Assembly (NCBI GenBank): GCA_040954595.2
Contig: CM082583.2
Location: 7,626,001 to 7,690,000 of the forward strand
Length of the DNA stretch: 64,000 nt
DNA from: Balanoglossus misakiensis
Lineage: Eukaryota > Hemichordata
Direction of reading: 5' to 3'
Shown: in pieces, positions 39,601-54,436 of the stretch
How positions within the stretch are numbered: position 1 is the stretch's first letter
Layout of the letters: every line of letters begins with the position of its first letter
Made by a program: the position numbers and the translations under genes
Notes under the pieces: model-generated
What the model saw: only the letters and a program-made list of their open reading frames with translations
What the model was told of the DNA's origin: nothing
Database searches by the model: none

Positions 39601-42600
39601 ATGCTAGACAAGGAGTAAGGGGACAGACAATAAAACACCCTAATTGATCTTTTATGTGGGGCGCTACACGGCCAGCATCGCGATTATAGACGGTTGAATA
39701 AGGACACAAGACGAGAGAGTGCAGGGGTTGTAAACAATTCATTGCGGGCTTTCGCGATGGGCTTGTTTATTGAAGAGGAATGAGAGCTCAGAAATCACAC
39801 CATGTTTCTGTTACTTTCCTAATCCTTCACGTTTGTTTAAAGCCGTATCGAGCTCTCGGCATTCACACTGAATTTCGACATTTTCTTGAACATTTTCTTT
39901 CAGTAAAGCCTAATTTGAAGCCTGTTTGAAGTAATGTTGAAGAGACTTATTACAAAATAATCACATGTTTGCTATGTGAAAAATGCTAAGTTAAGTTACT
40001 AAGTTTTGTTAATGCGGTGCCCATACACAACTCATATTCTGTTCAGAAGAAAACCACCGAATGCCGATGATAATAATATGAAATTCAACTACATTGTGTA
40101 TATGCACTAGAAATTGAAACCCTAAAATATCGCGTGTGCATCCACAAGCACTCAGCCTTTTTCATTAAAGAACCCCAGAAAATCTGAAACGTGATCCTAG
40201 ACATTAGCAGAGCAAATACAGGGATATTGAATAATGATGGACAGGTAAAGTGTCGGAGAGTATTAGAAAACACAGTGAAATATTGATCAAATGCACAACA
40301 CATGCATTAATATTGTTTAAACTACTCTTTCAGGCAAGCATATCTGATAGGTGCTGTCCATGCAGACATGGCTTTCAGAGTGTGTCCCCAAAAGAGAATT
40401 CCTCTCAGCCTGAAGATCTATATGAATTCATCAGCCATTATGTTTCTGTATAATGAACTGGAAAATATGAATGGGCATTATGGGTACTAACACTGACTTC
40501 AATTCATGCTGCAAACAGCTGTAGACTTGAGTGCCGTGTATAATCTTTTAGTGTTCTATCCAACCTACCTGGCTTAAGACTCGATTGACAATTCATGTTT
40601 AGTATACGGTAATGTCTCCCTGCCTTTTGATGTGGGACAATGTAGTTTCACGGTTATAATTCAAATTGGCCTCGTTTCGGATTATTGACCATCGCTTGCA
40701 GAAGCATGATGAAGTATCGTTCTTTGAGGCAGCAATCTCCTTTGGGCAATTCCGCCGCAGAAGAGTTAATAAAAAGTGGATTTTTTTTCGTGGGAGTCTC
40801 AATCAAACCATCAACAACAAAAGACAACTGTGAGAGTGTTCATGAAACTAACATGAATAACAATTTCATAATGTTTCAGGAAACTGAACAAGAACACTGC
40901 AGACCATACTCACACAAAAAATACTGAAAACATAGCGAAAAGTTACAGCTAATGGAGCTTTAATACCGTCCATGTCCATGTATTACCTGTCGTTTATTTG
41001 AGTCAGAATTGACACAATCCATTGTACAGGTCTTCAAAACATCGAGGCAAATTAAAGCAGAATTGGCATGTGTCACTGCGACCTAGTAAATCCAGTAAAC
41101 CAACTTTAAGAGAATCATCAAGTCAATCAACGCATGTCTTTCATGGATCTAGATGGATGGAAATCCACGTTCAGGTCTCTATATATAAGCCAGACCCCTC
41201 CATCCAGCATAATACAGCAATCTAATGAAATTTAAATTGGATGTTCAAATACAGAAATTCTGGGGAAATATCCCCTCCCTTCTGTGGACGACCCAATGAT
41301 ACAGATTACGCTCATCAGAGAAGATATGCATCAATAGGCTACTATTTTGTCATTTTACATTTCAGAGAATAACACATTTATCTTGAAATCCGTTCTTAAG
41401 GTAGTTTTTGTCGGGGGTCTGTCAGGATTAACCCAGCGTGCATCGTGATCCAGGGCAGACAGACATTGCAGTATACTGCTCATTTGAGTAAACACTGTAA
41501 CTCAATCTTTTCCAATTACCCTTTGTACAGAAGAAAATTGAACTCCCCATGTGACAGTAGATAGTCATGCATGCAGGGAAGACATTTGCCAGGTGATCTT
41601 TTAACCAGGTGATCATCCTTAAAATGCGTCTGAGGAAAAAAATGCCAAAAGGCATGTGACTTCAATCTGTGACAGAGAATAAACCTGAAAGACACAGAAA
41701 CTTGAAAGAACGGTGAAATATGCTTAAAATTGACGTATGGAATTTAATTGATTTTGCTGTGATACGAGATGAAAATGGGTTTCTGATAGGTTTAAGAATT
41801 CAACACAACCATTTTGCATACAGCAAAAAATTCTATTAATATGACACTCACAGCTGGTCAATAATTATTTCTACAGCAAAATTCTATTAACAGTAGTCAA
41901 AGAAACTAGACTACCAAATGATATGAAATTCAGGTTATTTGAAAATCTTTATAACATTATTCATTCTGGTATTCACTTCCTTTATGTCCAGGAAATTCAT
42001 CAGCGTGAGTAATTCCTCAATCAGAGGTTGTGTGACCTTAATCAGAAGCAGAGCCAATCTTGTTATTGCAATTTCACCATGGCAGCATGCTTATATATAA
42101 ATTTAACTATTTCAGCCGCTTTTTTTCTCCCAATGTGGTTTGGAACAGAACAAGAAGCAGCTTACGAAAGAATGTGAAAAGTTTCTAAGTCCTGTTTAAT
42201 CGGTGCGCTTTTCCTTGCCCTCATCTAGCTGAGAATAGAAGCCTGTGCCATGCAATGAACCTCACGATCCGATTTTCCTTGGAATTCACGATTTCAAGCA
42301 ACCTGACAAGGTCCTTTAATATGCGAGGAAGTATGGATATCCTCCATGGCAATCATGCAGGGTTGTTGATAGAGTATAATATGGATAATATTTTTTACAA
42401 ACCTACAGGTATTAGCAATTTGACTGTGACAACATTCACTTGTGTGCTGGTCAAACAATGTGTTTTTGCAGTAAATCTATTGAGCTTGATTAAATAGCAA
42501 ATAATGCTTTATGAATATGATGTGTAAATGTACTGGTCATCCAATCCATCAGGTAAGACTTGTTTCTGCACAGTGGGCAGATGATGTTATGTATATACCG

Positions 42601-45600
42601 GTATGTCACTATGGAGTATAATGGTGTAGAACCACAGGTTCTCACAAAACATCCTTCGTAACTGAGAGGTGCTGGGTATAATTTGTTGTAAGACTAATTG
42701 AGGTTACTGCAAGCTAACTCAAGGAATTGTTTTGGAAACCTTTTATGTGAACCAAACACACTTGCAAAAAATGATTTGTTATTAAAAGAACCAACAGTCA
42801 GATGGTGCCTATTAATTTGGATTGGTTGTCAAATAGACATTGTTTTGCATAAGACAGTACCTGAAAATCTGTGGGCTAGCTATTTCGACAAAAATATGAA
42901 AATAAGGAAACATCGCAGACGTACAACATCATGTCCACCAACTAAAAATACTGTGGAGACAATATGTACAGTTCACAGTTGATACTCAGTGTCTCATCCA
43001 TAGTCTGTGCTAAGTGCTCTGATAGAAAGTATTCGACGAACAGCGTGTCGATCTCATAAACAACTTGTACAGGTACTCGTCCAGGTAAACTACAGGGATG
43101 ACAGCAGCGGGCTTATTTATGTTGCTAGTGGACAACTTAATGGCTGCAGTACCTCATACATCTGCCGGAATCTGCGGACGTTATTGTCTTTGTGAAGTGC
43201 TCCCACAGGAAGAATACTGTGCATAAATTGAAAGTTGTTATTCCGGCAAAACAAAAATAACACTGGATGTATATGTATATCTGTAATTGTGCTGAGATGT
43301 TGAAATCCAGGGATTAGAAACCTGCTCACCAAATGAATCTCTGAGGATCATGGTTTCCCAGGTACGTTGCAAACAGATCGACAAGTTTATCAGTTTTTAT
43401 GACTCATCATTGCCCAGTATGCATACATGTAACGGTTATGCTGAATTTACGCACACATTTCCAATAAAGCTTAGCCTGCATAATGATCATTTATGACTAT
43501 GATGTGCCAGACTGAATCTACCATGGTGCACCTGTTGATCAATTTCCTTGGCGGTCCTGTTCAAAGGAACTGTGTCTCTAGCATAAGAGTTTGTTTTTCT
43601 ATCACTTTGCTCAGACAGACGTGGCAACTACCAAATATGTATGGCTATTACTGTCTTTGATGCCTGCACTGCTCAACAGAAAGTTTAGGGTCCCTGTCAT
43701 TATTAAGGATTCAGCATTCATTGGATAGAAGTATCTAACCGGCTAGTTCTCTTGTCCAATCACAGCAAAGGTGAGAGATGATGGTGTCACATGTATATGT
43801 GAAGGCCAGGTCTTCGCGATTAAATTTGCATCAATACCATCTAATTGTTTCATGTCTCTGGCTTCAGCACGGAACTGTATAGGTCTTCCAAGCTGCTTTG
43901 AAGAAAGGCAACCCGGCAACAGAACTTGTTGTTGACAGCATTGCGTGTCACAGGAAGCCAGTGACTTATTCACCATTTCCAACAGTGGTGATACACATGT
44001 AGCTTGTTGTGAGTCAGTAACTGAACCCTGAATCCTTCTGACTGTCACCAAGTGTTAAAGAGTTTCACAACATTGGACACACTGGTTTAAAGGCTTAAAG
44101 CACAAGAAGTTTTTTTGCTTTCCAGTAGATGACACAATGATGTTTCTGCATAGACTGCTTAATTTGCACATTGTCCACAATCTGTTTTTCACATTTGTAC
44201 CGGTATGGACAGCAATATTGGAGTGGCCACCCATTTATTATCTATCTTGCTCAAACTTGCTCATGCAGTCTCTGCAATCAGTTGTTAACAAGTACTTGTA
44301 TACACAGATTCTGCAATTTGAGGTTTAAAGTTAATGATGACAAAAATGCACACTAAAAAATAAGTTGTAGCTCAGCAAGAATTTCGAATCAAATGCATAG
44401 TCCACCTCAATCCCCTACAGTTTCTTTCCAACCAGAGGTGCCTGCTTTTTCACTGCAGAGAAAATACGTCAGCCCCTTGAGGATGCAAAAAAGAAATTCC
44501 TTGAGTCGAATGCAGCACTTCTAAAATGCTTGTTGATATCTGGCATCAGTTTGCATCCAAGCATGACGGCAGACATAACCATATATCTAAGAGACGGTGA
44601 ATTTTCCAGGGCACAGGGAGAAGGTGATAATTATCTTCCACTTTTTTTTGTGTGCGGTTTGTATTTATTACACCTCCGGATCACCGCCCCAATCCTCGCC
44701 GAGAGAGCACCCCTAGTATTCATCAAGCCCATTTCTGTCACTGTGCAGACAAGCGGAACAGGGCCACACATGAGACAATTCCTCTCATATACCTATACAG
44801 CTCCCAACATCACGACAAGAACTGCCATGCCGACCTGCAGAAGACTAAACGTAAATTTTCATTACACAGCCTAGATGGGAGTTTTATACGTCTGAGTTTG
44901 AAATTGATTTTCCTTGGCAAAGTGGAGCGCGGCGTCCATCTATCAGTTTTAGCTCGAGCCGATCCTTACATAAATTGTAATTAAATTCCAAACTTAAGGC
45001 CCCTCGTCTTATATCTGGGGTGTTTGTCTCTCTCTCTCTCTCTCTCGGCGGAGTGCGATGCCAAACTTGCCTGATCCTTCCCCCTCCGGAGGGTTAATTA
45101 CTACGGGCTTGTCATTCCCCCTCTTTTCAGTCTTTCTCTTTTGTGTGTTTGGAAAATAAATAACGCGCTTCTGTCGCACTGTCATTCATCCTATTTAGTC
45201 CCGCTTTGTGGCGAAAACCTATTACTAGCGTTGCTATGGCGAAGTGCAGGTATATGCCTTAAAGAAAAACACTCTGTGTGCACCATGATGGACTGGCTCA
45301 GCTAACACTAACAGCAATGATGGTCTTCTCAATCTCTTACTGCAGCTAATGGCAGTACATTCATCAGTGGCATCATTTTTTTCTAGTTTAATAATTACAT
45401 TTATGGCTTTTCAAGAGGATCACTGTTGATTGGAAAAACTGGCACCCTGATTTCGCTTTATGGACCTTGAGACTATTTAGTTTTACACAATTACGGTACA
45501 CTTCATTCTTGAATCAAATATCAACATGGAAGTACATGTATGTGGTTCCTGACATACCGGTAAATCATTTATACCATAGAGGCTTAAAGATATTGTTCAG

Positions 45601-48600
45601 TTTGCAGAGGTGTCTGGTTTATAGAGTGGTTCTTTTGAGATGTGGTTCTTTGTACACTCTGGTTTCCAGATTAGGCAGGGTTTGGTTTAGACAAGTTTTA
45701 CTGTGGTATGTAAGGAAGGGTATACACACATACCAAGATGTAGAATGAGAGAAGTAGAAAAGTTTGAGAAAAAAGTTCACTTGGGGTCGTTTACACCGCT
45801 CTCCCGCGCAGTACTTTCGCGCGATGGACTTTTTTGATGAAGTAGCCGTGCTGTGAGGGGAGGGTGCTTGAAAGATAGATTGGTGATCAAGACACTAAGC
45901 CTCACGAGAGGAAACAAGAAAAATCACCCTTAATGCAAATCCATGAATCATTTTTTTTTCCTGGTGTGTCGTGACTCGGGTGGCATCATCAAAACATTCA
46001 ATGTTTGCACGGGGATTACGTTCAACCAAGCATGCAACCCAACAAGCCCACAACAGAAGTAATAACGTTCGGCTTGTCTTGTAGGAGTCCTGGGAGAAAA
46101 ATTAAAGAATGAAAAAAAAAAACGTTTCGTGTTTGCCGCCGTACCCGAGAATTAAAACTTGAGACGATAATCTCGAGAAAAAAATTCAGGGTGCGTTATG
46201 CGTTTGCGTTTAAGAGGCAAATCAGAATGGAGGCAATTTTTCATCTGAAGGTGCTTAAAGGGACGCGAAGCAATTGTCACTACCGCGGTGGAATCTAAAA
46301 CAGTGCGCCGATTCAAGTCTTAGACTTTAATTGGCTATGGTATAGGACTACGAATCAATTTGGAATTACGCCGGGCGAAGACACTTCAGTCATTGCGAGG
46401 TTAATCCGGCCTCAAATAAACCACTATGATCAGCATGATATGCAATGTATGTGAAATGGATTTTGCTTAGGGCAGTACAACGTCTGAGAGATTTTGACAC
46501 AAATACAACAATTGCTACTATAGTTAGCTTCTTCATGCAATATTTCTTAAACACAGCAAATATTCGTCAGGAGGGTTAGCATACAACTGTATTCTGTAAC
46601 ACTGCATGCCATCAAGTGATATCTGCTGCTATAATATTTGCGTGGAAGTGACAATATTTGCTAAATGCTTGTGTTTCAACAAATATGCAATTTGAAAGTA
46701 TTTGCATGCGATATGAAAGTCTACAATTGATTTGGCCACTGGAGTGCTTGTCTCGGCATCTGTGCAAATACAAGTTTTCTTCGCCAAACTGCATTTCATG
46801 AATAACGGGAGTCAGAGTGTTTATTCGCTGGTATCATCTTGTTCATCTGTATCAGACAATTCCTTGTTGCTTCCCTCAAAAGCCATGGCAACGCTCACTG
46901 TGCCCATAATCTCAACCCTCTTCAGAATCATTACAAGTTTACACGCTGATACAGCATTTGATGTTGGCTATCATCCTAGTTTATACACATCATCCATTAT
47001 ACTGTAAATGGTATGATACCCGTTGCTAGGAGACGAGGCGGGATCTCTGCATGCTCCTGGTCTGTGTTGCTATGAGGGTACAACTTAACCTCATCTTCAC
47101 AGAGCGGGATAGCACAGCTGTCATGGTTATCATTCAGTCCAGATTTCAAAGTACACGGATTTGTACATTTGTCAAATTTCAGTTACAGGTGCTAGATACA
47201 GGCACGGCAATCTTGTGAAATATACACGCAAATGGTACTCCCATTAAATATGACAACGGCTATGTATAATGGTGATAGTGCATGAAGATAGGGGGGCCAG
47301 TAGTTGATAACGCGACAACCTGTTCTAAATGTTTCAAGATTACACAGATACTTACTAACTTACTTTCTTGAGTTCACAAGCCTGTGTGTCATTTCAGCAT
47401 TTTTCTGTACCTCAAAATTTACCACATAGTATATTTTCTACACCCCTGAATCACTAATATATAATCACCATGACAACCTGAATAAAAAGTTGCACAAGAT
47501 TATTCCTTTTCCAATGAATAAGCCCACGTCAGCTGAATTGGAGATGCTAGGTAATCAGAACACACTCGGCATCAAGGTTCTGGGATCAATGGAACTCTCG
47601 GTAGAAACATATGACGCTTGTATTACGGTAGAATATCAGCTGAAATGCACTCGGTTCGTCTGTCAACTTTTATGAATGACCTTGCTGCATTCATGGCAAC
47701 GCGGACAAATTAATATTAATGGCGGCATCGTGCGGCTTTGCTATTACACATTATACTGACACAATTACCCGGTCCTAAATGGACATTAAGGCTTGACCCT
47801 TGTGTCAAATAAAATACCCCAGACTCTATACTTTTTTTTCCCAGGGTTCCAATTTCTTCCATAAATTTGTACGTATACATGTGTTTGGTGTATATACTCA
47901 TGTCTTGAAACCATCACAGAAACTATGCAGCTATTACCAAGTTTGAACTTTTCCAACTGTTCGATAATTTCATTAAATTTAGGAGCTCAACAGATGTATT
48001 ATGTAGACAAGAATTTCTCCACAGAAACATGAGGGAGGTTATCAAAATCATACTGCAATGAAATTTACGCTCCACATCTGGGACAAATGAACATGTTAAT
48101 TTGATTCAACTAGCGCCAGTGACACTGTAGTCTCCTGAACACATTAAATGAGAGCACATCTACAGAGTATATATGGTAGGAATTCCATCGTGTGGTGCTA
48201 ATAGTGACATATTGTCAACGTATGTAAAGTTTCAGATGTAGAAACCTTTTTTCTGCAATGTTTTATGCTTGGGTAAGGGCTCGTACCGTTAATAGCTAAT
48301 TATGCATAATATTTGAGGCGGGATTATTAAGCTAAGCCCATTTCTGAGCATGGGTTTGTAACCACAAATATAAAGGTGTGGCAGCTTTGTGATTCATGTA
48401 TGAAATTGCAATGCCTGGGAATTAGCCTACTCATAATTGCAACAAAAACCTGATACGAAGGACTTTATATGCACACAATATTTCATTAAGTAATTACTCA
48501 TCGAAAGCAAGGTAAATTCTGTAACTCATTATTTGTGTTCAGAAACTGTCATGCAGACAGAGTCTGCATACGTGACTTATTCACTTAAAGCAACCAAGGG

Positions 48601-48799
48601 AAACAATTAGACCGGCAGTCACAGCAATATAGCGTTTTCATGAATTAATTTGTAAATATGCATGACCTTCAAGCAAGGGAAACAAGTCGCACACAGTTTA
48701 CACGATGCTAATTAAAACCATTGTGAATTAATATCATAAAATTTACAAATTACAATCAGACAGCGAAGCTGATGCAGACAGATTATTTTGCAAATTGAT

Positions 48800-48890
48800 T
48801 TTCTACTTGATTTCGTCTTTTATTACTTTCATGCACTGTCATTTGATTGATTGCATCAGAGCAGAGCTGCTGTTTATTAATATCGCTTTC
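48800..48890 (+). promoter_or_regulatory. candidate HOX/PBX/MEIS-type enhancer core
   Basis: Within 65 bases: TTTTATTAC (48818-48826, posterior HOX/CDX-like), CTGTCA (48836-48841, MEIS/PREP), TGATTGATTG (48844-48853, PBX-HOX) and TTTATTAA (48873-48880). The surrounding 48.3-48.8 kb is also rich in TAATTA-type sites. Motif grammar is known from Hox-regulated enhancers; function here is inference. Confidence 0.3.
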
Positions 48891-51800
48891 ATAATAAGCG
48901 AGTTGTATTCGCAACCGTGAATATGACTGTGTATGTCTCTCTGCATGTCCACTGGTGCACACAATACTACATTTGTAACGGGCATGTATTTAGCCTTCAA
49001 TCAGCTGATTCAACAGAACTGGTAGGCAGCAAGTGTGACGTTCTCATAGTACAGATGGAATTCATCCAAGGGGTTTTGGATACATCCATGCTCAGCTTCC
49101 ATACCTGAAATCTGGTATTTGCCAACAAAATCCTGGAGTTTTTTCCCCAATGATTTTCTGTTTTAATGACCTCACAGTCATGACATGTTTAACCACAATG
49201 TTCTGTTACTCATATTATGCACTGCAGAGTGTTTCCCCATCTCTTGACTAAAAGGCACTGATGCATTTCTGTAAGAGCGGGTAATTTTGATACATGTATT
49301 CAAATCTCCCCAATTTACTAGAACTACACAATTCTATTGAGGAAATGTTCAAGCAATCCGGAATGAAATCTAATTTTATTCTTTTTTTGGGAGCAAGGAT
49401 TAAAATGCCAAGAATGAGCGCCATAAACCACTTCTAATTTCCTGTGCAATTTGCACATAGATGAAGGTTAAGGGATGGAATTCTACAAAACGAAGTTAAA
49501 AAAACTCTGTGTTTAGGATAATCGTTGATTGCGCACACAAATGGGTGTCCCGTGGGTTTTGCATCTCGCTAAGTATAGTGACTATATTTGATGTGGTCAC
49601 TGGTATAGCTTGCAAGTCCTAGCCAGGCAACACCACATTCACATTCAAACTTCCAGCCTAACACTGTAAAAGCCTCAGAGATTCACACACTTCAGTTAGC
49701 AACACAGAAAAAATGGCTCCCGGCATTACTTAGTTCGAGTTGGCTTTGACAAACAAGCGACCTAAACCGCCGTTTAGCTCCGCTGTAATACTTTGCAATA
49801 TAAACAAGATAACTGTTTAAATGGCGCACTTCTCTTGAGAATCGGACAAACTTGACAACAGAGCTAAAAAGGCAAATTTGCGATGTAGCAAAAAAAAATT
49901 TTGTAACGCAAAATCTGTCACAATTTAAACAAAATTGACTTAGATCACACATGCAATTTTTGATGATTTTTGAAGACTTTTCTAAAACCAAAAATTGTCC
50001 CTACAAATATGCAAATTTCACCACAATTTGAACAAACTTTACTTAGGTCACCCCTAGGAATCTGCATACCAAATATCAAATGTAATCGGACAAGAGGTTT
50101 CGGAGAAGACATTAGTAGTGATAGATTTTGATGCGTGACGGACAATATAATCAACCTATCTGATAAGCTCCGCAGTGCTGACAGCGCCGCTAAAACAACT
50201 TTTGATTTTAAAAGAACGTATAAGACATTTGGCAATGAAAATAACAGTATCATTAGAGTACATAAACTTTGGTAAAATGAAGACCTATGGATTCTTTGCG
50301 CTGAATCGTGTGCATATTTGTTCACTTTTCTCTTTTTGACCCAAAAGCACTGGATAAACCCACTCTCAACAAGATCAAATTACAATTCCATGATGCTCTC
50401 ATAGTCGTCGATCGACAATTTCCACCAATTTGGTCGTTTTCCATTTTAGCTGCCAATGCAAACACTGTCGCGGCAATGTCAACGTTCACCCAGAAGATAT
50501 TAAAATTTTGACATTGCCATGGTAACACTTGAAACACAATGCCTCAGAGACACTCACCCGAAGCCATCCTTACAACCTAATATGAACTGCAAAAAAAAAA
50601 AAAAAAAACGATCACTAAATGAGAAAAAAGGGTTTGGGGGGAAAATCTATGTCAGCTTAGGTGGCAGACATTACTTACTTCAGCAAACAAGGATTCAGAC
50701 AGAGTTCTTTCAATGGGTTCACCGGCAATCACGCTGACCAAACATCGGCAAATGGCTTCACGGCTCTAAGTATATTACAGCTAATATACATGTACTATAC
50801 TGTATGAGGCACTGTCACCATCAACTACTAAGACTGCCGGTACACTTTCATCACCGATATTGACCGTATAACCACAGTACGTCTCTCGGATATTACTCTT
50901 TCTCCATCTTCTCAATTATTTCATCAACGGTGGAAAAAGGACCTGCTGTTGCTTAGGGTCCAGGACTATCCATGTGATTTTTTGATCAAGTTGATTTTCT
51001 AGGGAAAAAATTTCCGGGAATGGTTAATGTAGTATTGTTTGTCGGGGTATGTATTGTTGCTATGTGGTGTACATGTGTGGCCTTTGAGGGTGAAACTTTG
51101 AAATCTGTTCTGATTCCATTAATATGTTTTAGTTGTCGGCCTAGAATACAACAGTCAATCATGGTCTATGTTACTCTTGTGGTCGTTTCTATCATTCTTT
51201 GCTCGAAACATACAAGTTCGATGTTGCTATTGGCAAAAATAACAGTTTACATGGGCTTGAAGGCATAGCAGTCAAAATTTGATACACAAAGCATACATGT
51301 AACAGGAAAATTCACTACTAATATTTAAAATCAGTTTAGTATCTGCTATGCTGTATTTTTAAATGGACGAATCTAAAGTGGTTTTCTTGCACCCAATTTT
51401 CTCAACTGCAAAGGCCGCTGGCTGTGCAGTAATTTTATTGGGGAAAAAATCAATAAAGTGCTTAGAACTGTCAGAGATGCAGTCAAGACTAGATTGCAAT
51501 TGATAGGCATTCAGAGCTGCAGGCGTTGTGCTGACACAACCAATATTGAAAACAGGAGTTTTGAGACTTGCCCCAGGATATCCAATGAATGGAGAGAAAA
51601 AAAAAGACGTTATGGATTAAAGCCAACAGATTTATTAAATTGATTTTCAGCTCATGCTTTCATTTCATTAGGATTGTTTGTTTTGTGCGATACTTCCAGA
51701 CAATTTACTGAAAGATGCCGAAATCATGAGCAATCAGTTTCGTGACTGTGCAAGACCATCTGAAAGTACTGTAAAACGGAGAATTTTGGCGAACGATAAA

Positions 51801-54374
51801 TTTTCGCGAACTATGCAAGAGTAAAACAAACGTGATAAATAATTACGAAAGAAAATGTGTACAGTAGAATTTTATTCAGAGAGAAAGAGAACACGAAAAT
51901 TTGACAGCCCCAGGTGATTATATCCAGGTCTAACTGCAGAGGGAAACAAACATTGATTTCTTGCCAGTCTTGCAGAATTTAATAAATGCTGCTTGTTTCA
52001 TTTAAATTTCGATCGTAAGGAGGCCGTTATGTGATTGAGCTGAAACAAGACCCAGGCTGTTGACTGATTCATCGTGGCAATATCTTTAAAAAAAATGACT
52101 GATAAGCCAGGATCTCTTTTGCAACTAAAGTCGAAAAGTTGCTATATTTGTAAGCACCTGAACACATCCAAAAAAACAACCTTCACAAAAATGGGCACCT
52201 GAGACATCTTCACAGCATGCATAGATAATTGACAACATATTGTCCTGAATACATGGAAACGCATTGAAATCAATAATAATGGTCATTACTGACTTCATGG
52301 ATTACATAACAATTTTCAACGAAATCAACAAACGCGTCTCTCAAATGAAAAATATAACCGTGGAAATAGACAATTAACAGGAAAAATGGATAATAAAGGA
52401 AGTGAGGGCAGAGACCACTTCTGTTGAATCTTTGGAAAGAAGCGAAAGAGGAGACGGCCGACCTTCTATTCTCTTTTGACAGGTAATCAACCAATCGCTG
52501 TGTTACAAGTTACAAAACATCATCCCACTCCGCGGTAATGCGCCACTGAAAGGATTTCACAGTACACGTTATTACAACAATTTAAATGGCCATGTCAGAT
52601 ATATATCAGCCGGCAATCTATTGACTGACCTCCCCCTTTAAGGCAGCGATAATTTCAGAACATATCGGGGCAAAATGTTGAAGGCAGAAATATTGTTTTA
52701 GGGGCGCATTTAAGATTTTTAAACAGCTGTCTCAAAGAATCCATGAGCACCGTTTGATCTCTGACCTCGAGTCCACAATTTCTTGTACATTTTGTTGGGG
52801 TGGTGGTGGGGATTGGTGGTCGACCAGTTGAGTGATGTCTATTTTTCAATATAAAAAACCCAGTAAAATAGCAACCGGCTTGACCGAAAGCTGATCATAA
52901 TGCCATGACTGTTATGACTTCATTTCTGTACCTTTTTTTAAGCTGTAGATTTCTAAGTAGCCTTATTCATCATCTTAATGGCACTGTACTACATACATTT
53001 ACATATGCATCAGAAACTGCCGGGCACTGACGCTGAAGAACTTGCTCCCAAGGGTACCACTTGGCCGTTCCAATTTGTAAAATGAGAAACCGCTCGGATT
53101 TTCACCTTCAAATATTGAGATTTAAGCAATCTATTGATTTTACCGATTACATACAGTCAAAATGTACTGGAAACAAAATTACCGCGAAGAGGGATCACCG
53201 CCATTTTCTCTTTCACAGCAGCGGTGTGAACAGTCAAGAAACTGTGACATGTTTTCAATTATTTGGGAACTTAAGATTCCAGCTTAAGTAAATCCCCCAC
53301 AGACCTACCTCCAAATTTTATTGCTTGATTTTATATGCTAATTCCCTGATAGGGAGAGAGAGAGCTACAATGGTGACTCATATCTGCGTGCGAGATCAGC
53401 ATGGACTGAATGCTCAGCACTTTTCACTCCATTGATAAGAAAATTGACTTCAGGCTTAATAATAGAAGCATTATTCAGGACAATCAAACCACATAATGTT
53501 TAATCAGTGTCTACGTTGATAAAATTATTTAATTTTTTAATCTTTAAAATTGAAATTAGCATACAAAATCAAGTTGCTAACTCTACGAAAGATCAGGGTG
53601 TTTAAAAAATAAAAATTTACAATCAGAAAAAACAGGCCAATATTATGAATTATTCCCCTTTATGGAACTCATCATGTTTTCAAGGTGGGCTTCATAGTAC
53701 TTCATTATTAAGTTAATTACAGTCTCGCCATGAGACCTTCCATTGCAAAAGTAATAATATCACAAAGATGGCAGATGTCATCAGCTTCTTCAAGACCCTG
53801 GGTGAAGTGATGCCTTTATAATACTCAATTCCTGTGCTTTTAATTACTCGTGGAAATTTGTTTTCATGAAATACTGGGTTTAATTCACTGAGATGGACGA
53901 CCATGACCAGATTTGTCCATTTCTTGCTGTGAGAAATGGGAGTTTGTTTCCCATGTACATTTCACCGGTTAGGAAGAATGAAATTGACAAATGAGGTGGC
54001 CCGTCTTTGTGAACCTGGAAACAACAAGTCAGTTTCCCGACTGAAGACATTTTTTTGTCCTCATTAAAGAATCTTCAGAGGTCTATGGCAGTCTGAGGAA
54101 AGTGGTTTGTAGTCGTCTTAAAACAGTCAAGTATAGAATAAATGACTATACCACACACACACACACTCAGTTTAATCGTATAATGTGCGCCAAAACAAAG
54201 TCGTCGTAAAACGTTCGGAAATCGCTGAATGCAAGGCAGACAATGGCAGGCGGAGTACAAGGCTCCTCCACACCTTAAAGACCTCCTACAACTCGCCAAT
54301 AAATGCGATTTTTGTTTGTTTTAGGAGTTCTAAACATTCAATATGTCACTTTCACAGAGTGCCAACTTCCTCCG

Positions 54375-54380
54375 TTTAAT
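54375..54380 (-). terminator. candidate polyadenylation signal for ULK3
   Basis: ATTAAA on the minus strand about 57 bases past the tentative stop codon at 54437. It supports, weakly, the proposed last exon. Confidence 0.3.
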
Positions 54381-54436
54381 GACTCTTTCCTGGAGGGGCT
54401 TTCATGTCTTTTCTTTGGGACCCACCCGAGATTCAT

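Larger units (their letters stand above)
32300..54436. other. gene-poor region, no gene recognised; possible regulatory DNA
   Basis: About 22 kb of AT-rich DNA with no convincing exon. It holds (TC)n tracts near 37.53 and 45.03 kb, C10 at 35870-35879, an 18-base A run near 50.6 kb, (AC)n near 54.15 kb, MITE-like copies, an ERR/SF1-type site at 35.9 kb, an RFX-like site at 47.02 kb and a homeodomain-motif cluster at 48.2-48.95 kb. Two minus-strand frames at 49692-50325 overlap what looks like a dispersed repeat. Confidence 0.5.

Noticed and set aside
49692-50325. Two minus-strand frames of 99 and 126 codons
   Set aside because: No known domain; they overlap a stretch that looks like a dispersed repeat, and no supporting splice sites were found.
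51020-51268. 82-codon hydrophobic frame resembling a small membrane protein
   Set aside because: Low-complexity T-rich DNA naturally encodes hydrophobic residues; no homology or promoter support.
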